Below are positions 24,201 through 34,757 of a DNA stretch of 64,000 nucleotides, one piece after another (the first letter of the stretch is position 1; every line of letters begins with the position of its first letter). The DNA lies in the NCBI GenBank assembly GCA_963969595.1, contig OZ018409.1, positions 34,671,282-34,735,281 on the forward strand. Reading direction: 5' to 3'. The notes below the pieces were generated by a model, which did no database searches, was not told the DNA's origin, and saw only the letters and a program-made list of their open reading frames with translations. The translations under genes were made by a program, and so were the position numbers. Source of the stretch: Neckera pumila (Eukaryota; Streptophyta; Bryopsida; Hypnales; Neckeraceae).

Positions 24201-26930
24201 ACAAGTGAACATCTATCTATAAGAGCAAAGAGCTTAGGAACAAAATTAGGTACACTTATTTGTAGTACTTTAAAAATTCAAATTTATACATGCAATATTC
24301 TAAGAATTCATGCTTCAAGCATTTATAATTAATCTCCTATTGATTCCCAACAAATAATTAAATAGATCAATAATAGGGATCATATTCAAATGCTTATTCA
24401 AATGGTTTTAGGAATAAAAGTTGTTATAAATTCTATCTAGTATTTATCAACATCTAAAACATGATAAGGAGTGGAAAAAGAAGGCATGATAAACAAAATG
24501 CAAAGGAGTACATTGTGAAAAGTCATTGAATAATTTTACTATATGAATCCACCACTTAGATGTTCATTGTATTCTTACTAGTATAGATGAGTGCTTGATT
24601 TATGGTTGACTGTACTATCAACTATTAACTAAGATGAACTTTGTAAGTAAATATATCCCTCTATTATTAGGAGAAAGTTCTCTACTTTACTTCAACAAGC
24701 CATTTCTCCAATTTGATTAAAAAAACATTCTTTCTTCTTCCAGTCAATCTTTGCTAAATCATAGTAAGTAGCAATTATAGATGCACGTATCGTTAATTCC
24801 CAAAGATATGTAAACCCACAATCAAAATTTTTTTGGAAACAATTTATTTTTGAACTTTCAAAGCTTCAAACCAATGACAAGAAAATAAATTATGAAATCT
24901 TGTAATGAAGAATAGTAATACCTCCCAAAAAAACTTATGTCACTGATTCAAGTAGAGCATTCTTTTCTCTTTCCATTGAAATATGATTCAATCGACTTTA
25001 AAACTCTCTCAATGGATATTCCTCAATCATCATCCATAGGATCAACAGTTGAGCACTTAGGGACACATATGGATACAAAGATCTTAGTTCCCTTATAATA
25101 AAAAAGATACAAACATTCAATTTAAAGATTTTTGCGGAAAAGAGATCAATTCCTGAATGGTTAAACTAAAGACAACAAAATCAATTATACAAAATCATAA
25201 TAAACAACAGAAATACTTCCACAGACCTACGTCATTGAATCATGTGGAACATTTTCTTCTTCTTTCCATCAATATATAACATGACTTCTTCTAAATGCTC
25301 AAACCAAAGAAAGCAATATTAATTACAAATGTCTTAATGGACAACAATATTATCTTTAAGAAACCAATAGCATTGATTTATATTGAGCATTCATCAATGA
25401 CACATTGCACAACCTACTTTGAAAGGTCCTCAATAAATATTCCTCAATCACCATTTTGTTTTGAATGATTGAAAAATTAGAATTACAAATGGTTACCTTA
25501 CCACAATTCCCTTTCAAGCAAAAAATCCCTCAAACATTCAAAAAAAGATTTGAAAGAAAATAGACAAATTCCTAAATTTTCAAACTAAAGACAATAAGAA
25601 GAATTATAAAACATCATAAAAGAGAATAGAAATACCTCCAAAAGCACATATCTATGTTCTTTTACAAGAAAAAAGACACAAACATTCAAAAAATGATACA
25701 AGCATTCAAATATATATGTGTGTACATGGAGAGAGAGAGAGAGAGAAGGATTTAAGTCCTATATCTCAAGCTAAAGATACTAAAATCAATTATACATATC
25801 ATAATCAATAGTTGTATTCTCTCTATAAGGCGTACATCATTGATTCGCAACATCCATTCTTTTTACTTTCAATTGAAATATTACACGACTAATTTTGAAG
25901 CTTCTTCAACAAACACTCTTCATGAGGATGGTCGTGAATTGTTGAGAATTTAACAATTTAGGATTATAGACAACAAAATCTATTATAAAACATCCTAAAA
26001 GAGAGTAGTAATACCTCCAAAAGACCTATATCATCAATCCACACCAACCATTCTTTTCACTTTCCATTGACATATTATACAACCTACTTTGAAGTTTCCT
26101 CAATAACTATTCTTCAACTTGAAGGTGAGGGTGGATGGTTTTGCATTTAAGGATTAGGACAAAAGACAACAAAGTCAACAAAAAAACCAACATAAAATGG
26201 AATAGTAATACCTCAAAAGACCTACATTGTGGATTCATATAAAAAAAATCTTTTTTCTTTCCATCAATATATTCTACCTACTTTGAGGGCTTTCCTCACC
26301 AAATATTCTATAACTTGAAGGGGGAGGTGAATGATTTTGCATTATTTTAAATATTAAAAACTAAAGACAACAATAATAAAAAAAGAAAAAATAATCATTA
26401 TAAAAAGAGTAGTATTACCTTTAAAAGACCTACATCCTTAAATCGCACAATCCATTCTTTTCTCTTTCCATTGATATATTACAAGACTTTGATATATTAC
26501 AACTTACAAGGCATTCATAATTTAAGCTTTGTCACCAAATATGACTATAATTTGTGTGTGGATGGTTGAGCATATTTAAGGATTTAGGGTTAAAGGAAAG
26601 TGAGGAAGACGCAAGTATTACCGCTCGGTGCACGGCGTCGTCGGAGTCGAAGGAGATGTAAGCAAACCCTTTCGGGATTTGCGACGGCATGACCCTTGGA
26701 ATGTACACATCCGTCACGTTGCCGTAGTGGGAGAAATGGCGCTGCAGCGTTTCTTCGCTCACCTCCCCCGTCACGCCCGACTTCACAAACACGCGGTGAC
26801 GCTCCCGAGGCGCCATGGCCGCAGGTGCAGGCGCTGGCGCATCGAAGCTTGCTCCGATGGACGCCCCGGCATCCCCAAGATTTACTCCGGCGTTAGGTCC
26901 TTGAAACGGAAGGTTTGCATCGGGGTCCAT
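21268..26930 (-). CDS. Two-RRM RNA-binding protein, 349 aa, two coding exons
   Basis: Exon 1 is 26930-26622 and exon 2 is 22008-21268. The donor is CGAGCG|GTAATACT and the acceptor TGTGATTACAG|TTGGAG, joined in phase 0. The ATG at 26930 (MDPDANLPF) was chosen because the open frame extends upstream only through a GTG, with no nearer ATG. The N-terminus is Gly/Ala/Pro-rich. RRM1 covers about residues 46-122 and spans the intron, with RNP2 VFVKSG and RNP1 KGFAYISF. A Pro-rich linker follows, then RRM2 at about 224-302 with RNP2 IFVGGV and RNP1 RRGFCYVRF, and a Gly/Tyr/Arg/Asn-rich tail. The HFSHYGNVTDVYIP segment resembles hnRNP and TDP-43-like RRMs. The protein is expected to bind single-stranded RNA, probably in the nucleus; the target is unknown. 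The 4.6-kb intron carries an unusual tandem repeat next to the donor. Extra upstream non-coding exons cannot be excluded. Confidence 0.88.
24920..26620 (-). repeat. Degenerate ~200-bp tandem repeat with splice-donor-like motif in each unit
   Basis: Within the RRM gene intron, starting at its real donor (GT at 26621-26620), about eight diverged units repeat on the minus strand. Each ends in a conserved block, consensus near GAATGGNTTG...GATGTAGGTCTTTTGGAG, followed by a donor-like GTATTACTATTC. The GT or its remnant lies at about 26418, 26221, 26014, 25820 (lost), 25635, 25349 (lost), 25216 (shifted) and 24921. Spacing is about 200 bp near the exon and irregular further away. The block also holds ATCAATGGAAAGAGAAAAG-like sequence. 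Several copies read open as EWxxxxxDVGLLx just before the donor, but others have stops, so coding use is doubtful. Confidence 0.65.
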
Positions 26931-27120
26931 CTCGTTGTAAATTTTGGCACGCACTTCGTCGATGATTCTTGCTCTGTTTCTTCGGATTTTACTGTTGCGT
27001 GCGTGCGCGCTTCTGGTTTGGTTTGTGTGAGCGCGGTTAATTACAAGTCGGGATGCTGGTAACCGTCCCTGAGAGTGGAGCTGAACAGGTGAGTGGAAAG
27101 CAACGCTTGAGTTTCACGAT

Positions 27121-27975
27121 TGTTGTGGAGGTTTTGGAGGCTGCATGCTCGTGCTTAGCACGTCAATTGGGACCTCGGTGTGACCTGTTTTTTTTAGGGT
27201 TGGTCGTCGAAGCGAGAGCTTCTTCTTGTTCTTCTCTCCCTCTCTCGGTTGCCGTGGTCCGTTGTCACCTGAGGAGCTTGGGAGTTATATGTCGGCACAT
27301 TCTTGTGTGATTCCGGTTTGGGTTAGGTGAATATCGTGTGTATGACCTAATTTACTACTCTTTGAATGTGGTTATGGTGAGGGTTTGGTTCGGAAGACTT
27401 ATATAGATCATGTTTATTACCTGAATTTGATTGAATGGTGATTAACAAGACTAACAAGGGGAATAGCCAGTGCTCAGGAAAGCAAGGTGAAACGAGCAGC
27501 AATGCAATACTCAATGCATTACTCAAGTGGGAGAGAGTAGAAATATTTTAACACTCATCACGTTGTGGAGGTTTTGGAGACTGCTCGTGCTTAGCACGTC
27601 AATCGGGACCTCGTTGTAACCTGTTTTTTTAGGGTTGGTCGTCGTCGAAGCGAGAGCTTCTTCTTGTTCTTCTCTCCCTCTCTCGGTTGCCCGGGGTCCG
27701 TTGCTAACTGAGGAGCTTGGGAGTTATATGTGTCGGCACATTCTTGTGTGATTCGGATTTGAGTTGGGTGAATATCGTGTGTATGACCTTATTTTGCTAC
27801 TCTTTGAATGTGGTTATGGTGAGGATTTGGTTCGGAAGTCTTATAGGTCATGTTTATTACCTAGTTTAGTACTCTTTGAATTTGATTGAATGGTGATTAA
27901 CAACACTAACAGTGCTCAGTGCTCAGTGAAACGATCAGCAATGCAATACTCAATGCATTACTCAAGTGTGAGAAT
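27121..27975. repeat. Tandem duplication, two ~430-bp copies, upstream of the RRM gene
   Basis: The block starting TTGTGGAGGTTTTGGAGG at 27122 recurs at 27562, a period of 440 bp. Shared landmarks are GCTCGTGCTTAGCACGTCAA, AGCGAGAGCTTCTTCTTG, TCTCTCCCTCTCTCGGTTGC and GTGTATGACCT. Copies differ by small indels and substitutions. It lies just upstream of the minus-strand RRM gene and may include its promoter or 5' UTR; the CT-rich stretch is typical of plant 5' leaders. Confidence 0.85.
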
Positions 27976-27982
27976 AGAAACA

Positions 27983-28217
27983 TTTTAGGGGAGGCAACCC
28001 ATTCCCGATCGACGACCCATTTCCGATCACTTCAGGAATTACAGACATGTAATAGGACGGTTTCTTTGATGAAAATTTTTCTTGTGTGCAGCAATAGTGT
28101 TTGGATTCTTCCTAGAGTTTTCAGATATTTTGGTATCAGAACAAAGTTGCTATGAATTAATGAGTTCCAGATTCTGTAATTCCTTAAGTGATCAAGAATG
28201 GGTTGCCTCCCCTAAAT
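27983..28217. mobile_element. Short TIR element (~235 bp)
   Basis: The left end ATTTTAGGGGAGGCAACCCA, continuing TTCC, is mirrored by ATGGGTTGCCTCCCCTAAAT at 28199-28217, so about 21 of 22 bases are inverted. No coding capacity. It is a MITE-like element; the target duplication is unclear. It sits at the edge of the tandem duplication, and a related end sequence occurs at about 30305. Confidence 0.65.
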
Positions 28218-28557
28218 TTGAACACGATGGTGCCCGACTGTCCGCACCCAGAGTGAAGCGTTTGGTCTGGAACTGAATGCATCTGGAATCCACAAAGGCT
28301 GAATTTCACTATTTTTCAACGTCACCGACATTGAAACGTAAGCGGTACTTGGAAGTTCTATCACTGGCAGACCTCAAATATGGGAAATCCATAGCAAATA
28401 GCTCCAGTGGGGCGCTTGCATTTTTGGGTGCTGCTCAATCCTCAAGATATCGTCACTGATGATTCGCAACAATGTAAATTACTTGACTACTCAAAGCTAC
28501 AATGCATGGAATTCCATACTTCAGCATCTGATGAATTATAGATTGACCTCTAATTAC
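28218..28557. other. Short GC-moderate stretch, no gene recognised
   Basis: A plus-strand 60-codon frame (28277-28459; for example YLEVLSLADLKYGKSIA) has protein-like composition but no family match and no identifiable splice partners. It may be a gene relic. Confidence 0.3.
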
Positions 28558-28561
28558 TTCA

Positions 28562-29466
28562 CCCCCAAAGGACCATTGTTTCCTTGGGAACATATAGGTT
28601 CCTATGATCTCAATTTTTGAATTGATTTTTTTGAAATTTTTTTTGAAGATAGAGAAATACATTATAACTTTCTCAAAATGCCTTTTTTATTTTAGTTGGT
28701 GCTTGGGAGCAAAAGTTATGTCACCCTAAGTACAAAGAAGTTTGTTGGGTAGAAAAAGGAAAAGAAAAACTTGAAATAATTTATTTTTAATTTATTTTTT
28801 ATAGAAATAATTTTGTCTACAATGAATTAGAGTTTTGATTCATTCCAGTTGGATTATTGATGCCAAAGTTATGGGGCATCTTCTTTTTTCAGACAATTAT
28901 ATAGAAAATAACATATTGGATTCATTTTTGAATTCATTTATCAAAAGTTTTCAAGAAAGAATAATGTCGTTGTTGGGATTTCTTGAAGTGTTTCAATTCT
29001 ATCTTAGAATTATTAATAAGTTGTTTTTTTCTTTTATCTTACTTCGATTCAACTCAACAATTTTTTAAAGAAAGAAAATGAAGTGGACTTTACCTTTTTT
29101 TTTTTCTTGTTCTCAATTCAATTTTTCATCAAGTTCATTTATAAAATCTGAAAAACAGATTTTTATAAAATCAACATGTGTTATTTTCTTATATCCTAAT
29201 CATGCAAGGTGCATGAAAAAATATTTTGTTCACTTTAGATGCAAATATCTTGTAATCTATATGGTCAAAGTATTTGAAGTTTTTTCCACACATTTTTTTA
29301 CAAGTCAAGGGTAAAATCCTACAATTGAAATCCTACAATTAGACATACAAAAAACAAAAAAACAAAAAAACAAGAAATATACTTTTTAAATGCTTTTGCT
29401 CTTCGGAATTAAAATGCCAATATTTTTAAGTGGTTCTTGATGAAAAAAAGCCTTATTCTTTAGGAG
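28562..29466 (+). mobile_element. Family A TTAA element, copy A6 (905 bp)
   Basis: The left end is CCCCCAAAGGACCATTGTTT after TTCA (one change from TTAA); the right end ATTCTTTAGGAG is followed by TTAA at 29467-29470. The one-sided palindrome is GTTTCCTTGGGAAC at the left. The interior shares GGTGCTTGGGAGCAAAAGTT and TTTGATTCATTCCAGTTGGA with the other copies. It is more diverged than A1 or A2. Confidence 0.8.
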
Positions 29467-29470
29467 TTAA

Positions 29471-32095
29471 GTAAGCATAGGTTTATAATTTTTTGAAGTA
29501 TTTTGATCGATCCGTTTTTAAGCCGAACCCCTTATAAAAAATTTCTTGAAAGTACAACTGCTTATAAGAGATTCATACTTTCAACATTTGAAAATTCATT
29601 GTTTATTCAAAATATGCATGCAAAATGATTTTGGAATCCCTTATAATTTCTAATAAAATCCAATAATAACTCAAATAATTTAATAATATAAACCCATTTA
29701 AAAGGTTAGACCACACTAGGCACAAACTAGCCAAGTAGCACCTTTTATAATTTTTTTAAGAATAGACATGTCAAGCTATTAATAACAATCAAACTTATTA
29801 TTCTACTTCAAACTAGTGTTCTTAGGACATTGTTTTAGTACAGCTTTAAAAATTGAAATCTTAACTAAGGCAAGCACCCTTGTCATTTTGAGTCCAAGAT
29901 ACTATAAGAGGTGAATGATGAAGACAACAATTTTGTCCTTTCTAGCCATAAAAATGCACAAATTTGAATTATCAATTGGGGCCAAGTTCACCAAAAAATG
30001 TGAACTTGACAATGTTAATTTTAGGAGCCTAAGATTGAATGTATATAGCCATACATTGAAAATGAATTCACATTATGAGATGCTCTATTTTAGAAAACAT
30101 ATTAAATAATGTAGATTGTCCACTTTGACTTCTCACAATTGACACTATTTCCAAAACCCGTCTTTTAAAAAGTAGGCCATTGACCTCAAAAAGATTTTTT
30201 CAAGGCATTTCAATTTCAGTGTAAGAGGCTTTAAAACATCATCCATTGGAGCACTCAATAAAAACATTATACAATATCCAACAACCATATTTTAGACACC
30301 CTATATAAGGTAGAGCCATCCATTCCCAACTAGTGACGCATTCCTGATCTATAAGTGCACGTATTTTTTACCAAAATTAGAATGTTTTTTTTTCCCTTTT
30401 CAAGATTAGAATTAATAAATACACGATACTTGATACATGTCCCAAATTGTGAGAAAGAAAGTAGGAAATAATGATTAGGGAAAAAGTTATTGAATGATTA
30501 GCATTGGAAAAGTCTAAATGTTGGCCATAGGTCCAGAGCACTTTTTGCCTCCCAAAATTCCTAGTAATTTTAATTCAAGCGATAAAATTACCAATTATTT
30601 TCCAATCCTTGTCATTTCTATCGATGTACCTCTGAAAAATATTTGTTTTGCCTTCACGATTCCAAATCATGTTCAAATTCCTTATTTGATCAATTATAGG
30701 TGGCTCTACTTTAGATACCCTGTTGTAGAGCCACCTATAATTTTCAAAAAAGTTTGCACAATATTAAAAAAGAAAAAAAAAATTTGGTCTTGCACAATTA
30801 ATATTCAATTGTTAATCAATTCCAATGAAGCATACCAAATTTTAGTTTCAAAAAACCAAAATCCAATTTTTGGTGAGTTGTTTCATTTAGCATTTATGAT
30901 TATATTAGATAATTGATTGAAAAACATTGGTGATGAATTTTGAAATTTTGGTTGCATAGATATATTGGAAGCATCTATACAAACATCTTTCATATTATCT
31001 CCCCCATTAAGTAACAAAATCATCATTTATGAAGAGTTTAATATGAGGTGTTGGATGACCGAACTTTGTAAAAATAGATATCTCTATATTTTAACTAGAT
31101 TTTGGCAAAGTAACTGTATCATCATACTCAAAGGTACAAACTTAGTCAAATAGTGCAAGGGTCAAATAGAAAAAATAAAAATACAATTGTATTCTATATT
31201 GTACAAGGTTATTGGAATGGCACATTCAATAAGATGTTCGTAATATGGTTGTTGGATACTATACATCAAAAGGGCTACCAGCAGTGAATGTTGTGATTAT
31301 AAAGAGACATTTGACAATTGGTGAACAACCATCCAACTGGTGGTGCCTATAAATGAACTGTGAACTCAAAGTCAATTGGTCTTTACTCCTTGAGCGCCCA
31401 ATGCGTGTTTACTAAAATTGAGACCCTTTTGAACTCATTCCAATTAAATTGTCACCCAAAACGAGATCTACAAAAACTCATTGTACTAATCGATAGTAGA
31501 GCCTGGCTTAGAGCTGTAGAGAAATGAACAAATGATTTGACAAAAATCTACATTTATCTATCCAACTATAAGGTAAATCAACAGAAACCCCTCCAATACA
31601 AAAATAATTATGCATCATTTGCATGCTTGTAGCTGCTTCAAATAAATCATATATCATTTCTTTTTCTCTTAAAATATAAAGAAAGGAATTTGCACACAAA
31701 TATTAGCCATAAAAGGTCCAAGCCATAATAAATGAGAAGCTACATGACTTAATTCCAGCATAATAATTCTGATTTAACTAGCTCTTTTTGAAACCTGAAT
31801 ATTTGGCTGCAATTTTAGGGCCTTTTGATAGCTTTCTTGATTTACCTAGGATAGCCTTAGCCAGGTCAAAGCCCGCTTTTGTTTGCTTCGCAAATGAAAA
31901 ACTTTGGAGGACATTTGATTTATTCTAGTATTATTTTATATAGTCATAATTTTATGAGAAGTAGAAAGAGAAAAAAAAATATGAAAAAAAGCCTATATTT
32001 AAATTTATTCTTAAATAGCAAAAAAATGGCATCTTAAAAAAATTATATTTTTGCTATTTTTAATGATCCTAAATATAGAATAAAATGTTTTGCAT
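29471..32095. other. AT-rich intergenic DNA with two element relics
   Basis: No convincing gene. At about 30305-30718 a TIR element of about 410 bp is suggested by AAGGTAGAGCCATCC at the left and GGTGGCTCTACTTT at the right (inverted, two or three changes). Its left end resembles the element at 27983. At about 30820-31120 lies a partial copy of the foldback element of 10190-10855, with part of it inverted relative to the other part. Confidence 0.5.
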
Positions 32096-32099
32096 GCTA

Positions 32100-32555
32100 G
32101 GCATAGAGCTTACCCAAGTGAACTACCGTATAATGGGTGAGAACCACACCATGCTCTAGAAACTAATATCCATATTCCTATATGTATGTCTAACACAAAA
32201 ATTGATCTTGAGGAATGGCTTAAGAGTCCAATTGAATATCAAGGGAAACATTCTGTGGTGTCGTAAGTCCTTTAATTGTAAACTTTTCCGAAATGGGCTA
32301 GAAAAGAAAATAAATGGTGGACACCGGACTACTATGGCTGATCCTGAAAGAACAAAATGGATGCAAAGAAAAGGCCATAGTTATCTCTTTAACCAAACCC
32401 AAAGAACAAGATCAGTCTGCCTTACTGGTCAGGTATGCTCATGATTTTTTTATTATTACCAATGATGAGATATTAGTGGAACAACTTTTTGAAAAAGCAA
32501 AAAGTTTCCTGGCGGAATGTGACCTTCAATTGTCGTCAGAAAAAATCCTATCTTA
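32100..32555 (+). pseudogene. Group II intron reverse transcriptase/maturase remnant
   Basis: The frame 32314-32556 reads LLVRYAHDFFIITNDEILVE followed by FLAECDLQLSSEKI. This is the catalytic region of group II intron reverse transcriptases, where YADDF carries the active-site Asp pair; here YAHD has lost the first Asp of that pair. The preceding frame (GGHRTTMADPERTKWMQRKG) is shifted relative to it. Upstream at about 32110-32155, CTTACCCAAGTGAACTACCG then GGGTGAGAACCAC resembles the RNA hairpin region near such ORFs. It sits next to mitochondrial rRNA fragments, so I infer transfer of a mitochondrial group II intron piece to the nucleus followed by decay. Confidence 0.65.
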
Positions 32556-32559
32556 ATAT

Positions 32560-33221
32560 ATTCAGTGCACTTAACAGTCATTTGTGCTAATCATGGAACT
32601 CCTAGGAAAAAAACAAAAAAAAATATTTGGCTGCACTTTGTGCCTTTGGCCATTCAGGCAAAATTTGCAGTAAAGGTGTTTAGATTGAATAGAAAATATA
32701 AATGCATCAAGGGCAATGCAGTAACTTGGAAAAGGAAAACAAGCCATCATGCCACCACCTCTATTTTTATTTGCTGTTCCGCCTTGCACTTTTTGGTGGT
32801 TGCAACATACAACAGTTTCAAAGAGAAAATTTGTTTGCTTTTTGATTCTTCGACCATAAAAATGTAAAGTAGGACTTAAGTCGTTCGCTTTGGAATATGT
32901 CAAAAAAATCTATATTTTTGTATTTACCTTTTTATTTTGCTCTATATTTATTATTGGCTTTACAAAAGACTTTAGTTCAGGAAAACTTTAGCTTTCCTGG
33001 GGTTTATTGGTTTCCTTTGCTTCGTGCAAGAGGAAAGCAAAGATTGGGAGGGCATGACAGAGAAAAGGAGAAGCGTATGAAAAAAGATATCTATATACCT
33101 TTTTCTTAGCATCTTAATGGCTTTAGAGAGCTAAAGCCTTCAAATATCTCTGGTTGTTTTGACAGTATTTTCAAAATCTATTGCGTTTTGTCGGAATACA
33201 TCCTGTCTTTTGACTCGAGTC
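32560..33221. other. Probable organelle-derived DNA, not identified
   Basis: The sequence between the group II remnant and the rRNA fragment has higher GC than its surroundings and may be mitochondrial spacer, but I recognise no gene. Frames here (up to 110 codons) have no motifs. Confidence 0.3.
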
Positions 33222-33393
33222 TTTGCCAAAGCATCAAACCAAGGATCACCCATTCTTTCAGTGTTCTATGCCATTGGTGAATGTGGTCTATCAAAGGAAT
33301 TGATGGTCTAGTGTGGGATACCAAGGTGGGGCCTTTGACTAAGGTGAAGTTGTAACAAGGTAGCCGTAGGGGAACCTGTGGCTGGATTGACTC
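33222..33393 (+). rRNA. rrn18: Mitochondrial 18S rRNA 3' end fragment (nuclear copy)
   Basis: The segment ends with GTTGTAACAAGGTAGCCGTA then GGGGAACCTGTGGCTGGATTGA. This is the 3' end of small-subunit rRNA in its plant mitochondrial form. Before it, AAGGATCACCC, TGGGATACCAAGGTGGGGCC and GACTAAGGTGAAG follow the plant mitochondrial rrn18 text with many transitions. Only about the last 170 nt are present. The scattered C-to-T/G-to-A changes fit a nuclear mitochondrial insertion (NUMT) decaying by cytosine deamination. Confidence 0.85.
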
Positions 33394-33845
33394 CTTTTTT
33401 TCAACAAAAGAGAGAAAAAAAAAGACTCCAAAAAAAACGTCTATCTAGTTTCTATCATTTGGTCATGTTTGATAGTAACACACTGATAGTAACACAAAGA
33501 AGCAAAAAAAAAGAGTAGATATGCCCTATGCTCTTCATTCTTTTTACTAGGATTGCAAGGACCAAAGCAACATAATGCGATAGTATCAAGACTTGAATGA
33601 ATTTTTGGTCTATGTCAGTCAATTAGTGAGAGCCTACCTTACAACCTTTCTAATTATGCCTATGAATGCCCCTACTATTACACAATAATGGCTTCAATTG
33701 CTATTATAAATATCATGTTGGCGCAAGGTGCTCTAATAATCTACTCCGTTTGAACTTCATACATAAATAGTTACTTCTATAGTTTTATTGTGTTGCCCCA
33801 TCGGGACCAGGTTAAAGGACACATGAAGCAAATTATCATCCAACA
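33394..33845. other. Likely mitochondrial spacer within the NUMT
   Basis: No gene recognised. A 5S rRNA, which neighbours rrn18 in many plant mitochondria, was looked for and not seen. Contains short A-rich runs and the text CCCCATCGGGACCAGG, which I cannot assign. Confidence 0.3.
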
Positions 33846-33849
33846 GCCA

Positions 33850-33896
33850 AAAAAATAAGCGGCTAATTAGTAGAACAACGGATTAGTAATTTGTAT
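33850..33896 (+). pseudogene. Partial tRNA-Thr-like remnant
   Basis: AGTAGAACAACGGATTAGTA then ATTTGTATGTC resembles the D-arm to variable-loop part of an organellar tRNA-Thr (TAGAGTAACGCC...GGTAAGGCGTAAGTC type). The anticodon stem ACGGA/TTTGT pairs with G-T wobbles and the loop is TTAGTAA, where AGT could derive from GGT. The 5' acceptor and T-arm are missing or replaced by the following tRNA-Met-like sequence. Tentative. Confidence 0.3.
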
Positions 33897-33969
33897 GTCG
33901 GAATAGTTTAGTCGGTTAGAATAGCGGGGTCATAATTCGTACACGGGGGTTCTAATCCTTCTTCCAATA
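33897..33969 (+). tRNA. Decayed tRNA-Met(CAU)-like sequence of mitochondrial origin
   Basis: A 73-nt cloverleaf can be drawn. Acceptor GTCGGAA pairs with TTCCAAT (6 of 7). The D stem is GTTT/GAAT with a GG-containing loop. The anticodon stem GCGGG/TTCGT surrounds loop GTCATAA with anticodon CAT preceded by T33 and followed by A. The T stem GGGGG/CCTTC surrounds loop TTCTAAT. Several pairs are G-T wobbles, as expected if Cs of the original stems became T. It lies between two rrn18 fragments. Function in the nucleus is unlikely. Confidence 0.6.
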
Positions 33970-34009
33970 GGAATTTTTGGATAAGAATTGAACCTATCTA
34001 CGGGAGGGC

Positions 34010-34049
<40 letters not shown>
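34010..34049. repeat. Poly-A (27) followed by (TA)n
   Basis: An unbroken run of 27 A at 34010-34036, then TATATATATATAT. It lies just after the tRNA remnant, inside the organelle-derived segment, and was probably gained after insertion in the nucleus. Confidence 0.85.
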
Positions 34050-34206
34050 CATTTTTTTGCTGGTCATTAACCTTATCCTAAATCTATCTCCTTCTTCTAT
34101 CATAGAACATAGTAAAGAAAGATTTACCATGGTTAACTAGAAATGCAACATAATCAATCGATTGTCATAGATAATTGAAATGCATAGAGACTCAAATTGC
34201 TAAAAT

Positions 34207-34702
34207 GTAATTGCCATTGTAGTACGTGTATAGCCCAGCCCATGAGTGCCATGCGGACTTGACATCATCCCCACCTTCCTCCAGTATATCACTAGAAGTT
34301 TTTTGTGAGTGTGCAGTCCATGGTATAAATTGTCAATTCTATTTCCAAAAACTAGGTGCTACATTGTTTTGTGTGCCATGCTAGAAGAGCTGTACTTGTT
34401 GAACCAACCGTGTGATCATAGTCAGATAGCGTCTTGACATTCTTTGCGTGGTTTATTAGTCTGAAATGATCAAGAATTGACCCCAAAATACATGTCTTAG
34501 CAACACAAAACAAGTATTGTGCTTGTTATAGGACTTAAGCCAACATCTCACGACTCAAGCTGACAACAGCCATGCAGCACCTGTAGAAATTTTTGTACCG
34601 TTCCATTAAATACAAGAAAAGTTGTTCATATGTCAAAGGCTGGTAAGGTTTTGCACGTTGTATCAAATTAAACCACATGCTCCACTGCTTATACAGGCCC
34701 CT

Positions 34703-34738
<36 letters not shown>

Positions 34739-34757
34739 CCCCAGGATCATTGCCGTG
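34207..34757 (-). rRNA. rrn18: Mitochondrial 18S rRNA internal fragment, inverted (nuclear copy)
   Basis: The minus strand reads GGGGAGTACGGCCGCAAGGT, AACTCAAAGGAATTGACAGG, TGGAGCATGTGGTTTAATTT and CAAAACCTTACCAGCC. Further on it reads ACAGGTGCTGCATGGCTGTT, GAAGGTGGGGATGATGTCAA and GTCCGCATGGCACTCATGGG. This is the central to 3' region of plant mitochondrial small-subunit rRNA; CCGCATGG...GGGCTGGGC is the mitochondrial rather than chloroplast form. About 550 nt are present, with many transitions. It is in opposite orientation to the 3'-end fragment at 33222-33393, so the NUMT is rearranged. Confidence 0.88.

Noticed and set aside
33222..34757. Chloroplast 16S rRNA
   Set aside because: The wording (CCGCATGG...GGGCTGGGC, CCTGTATAAGCAGTGGAGC, and the GGATTGA 3' end) follows plant mitochondrial rather than plastid rRNA.
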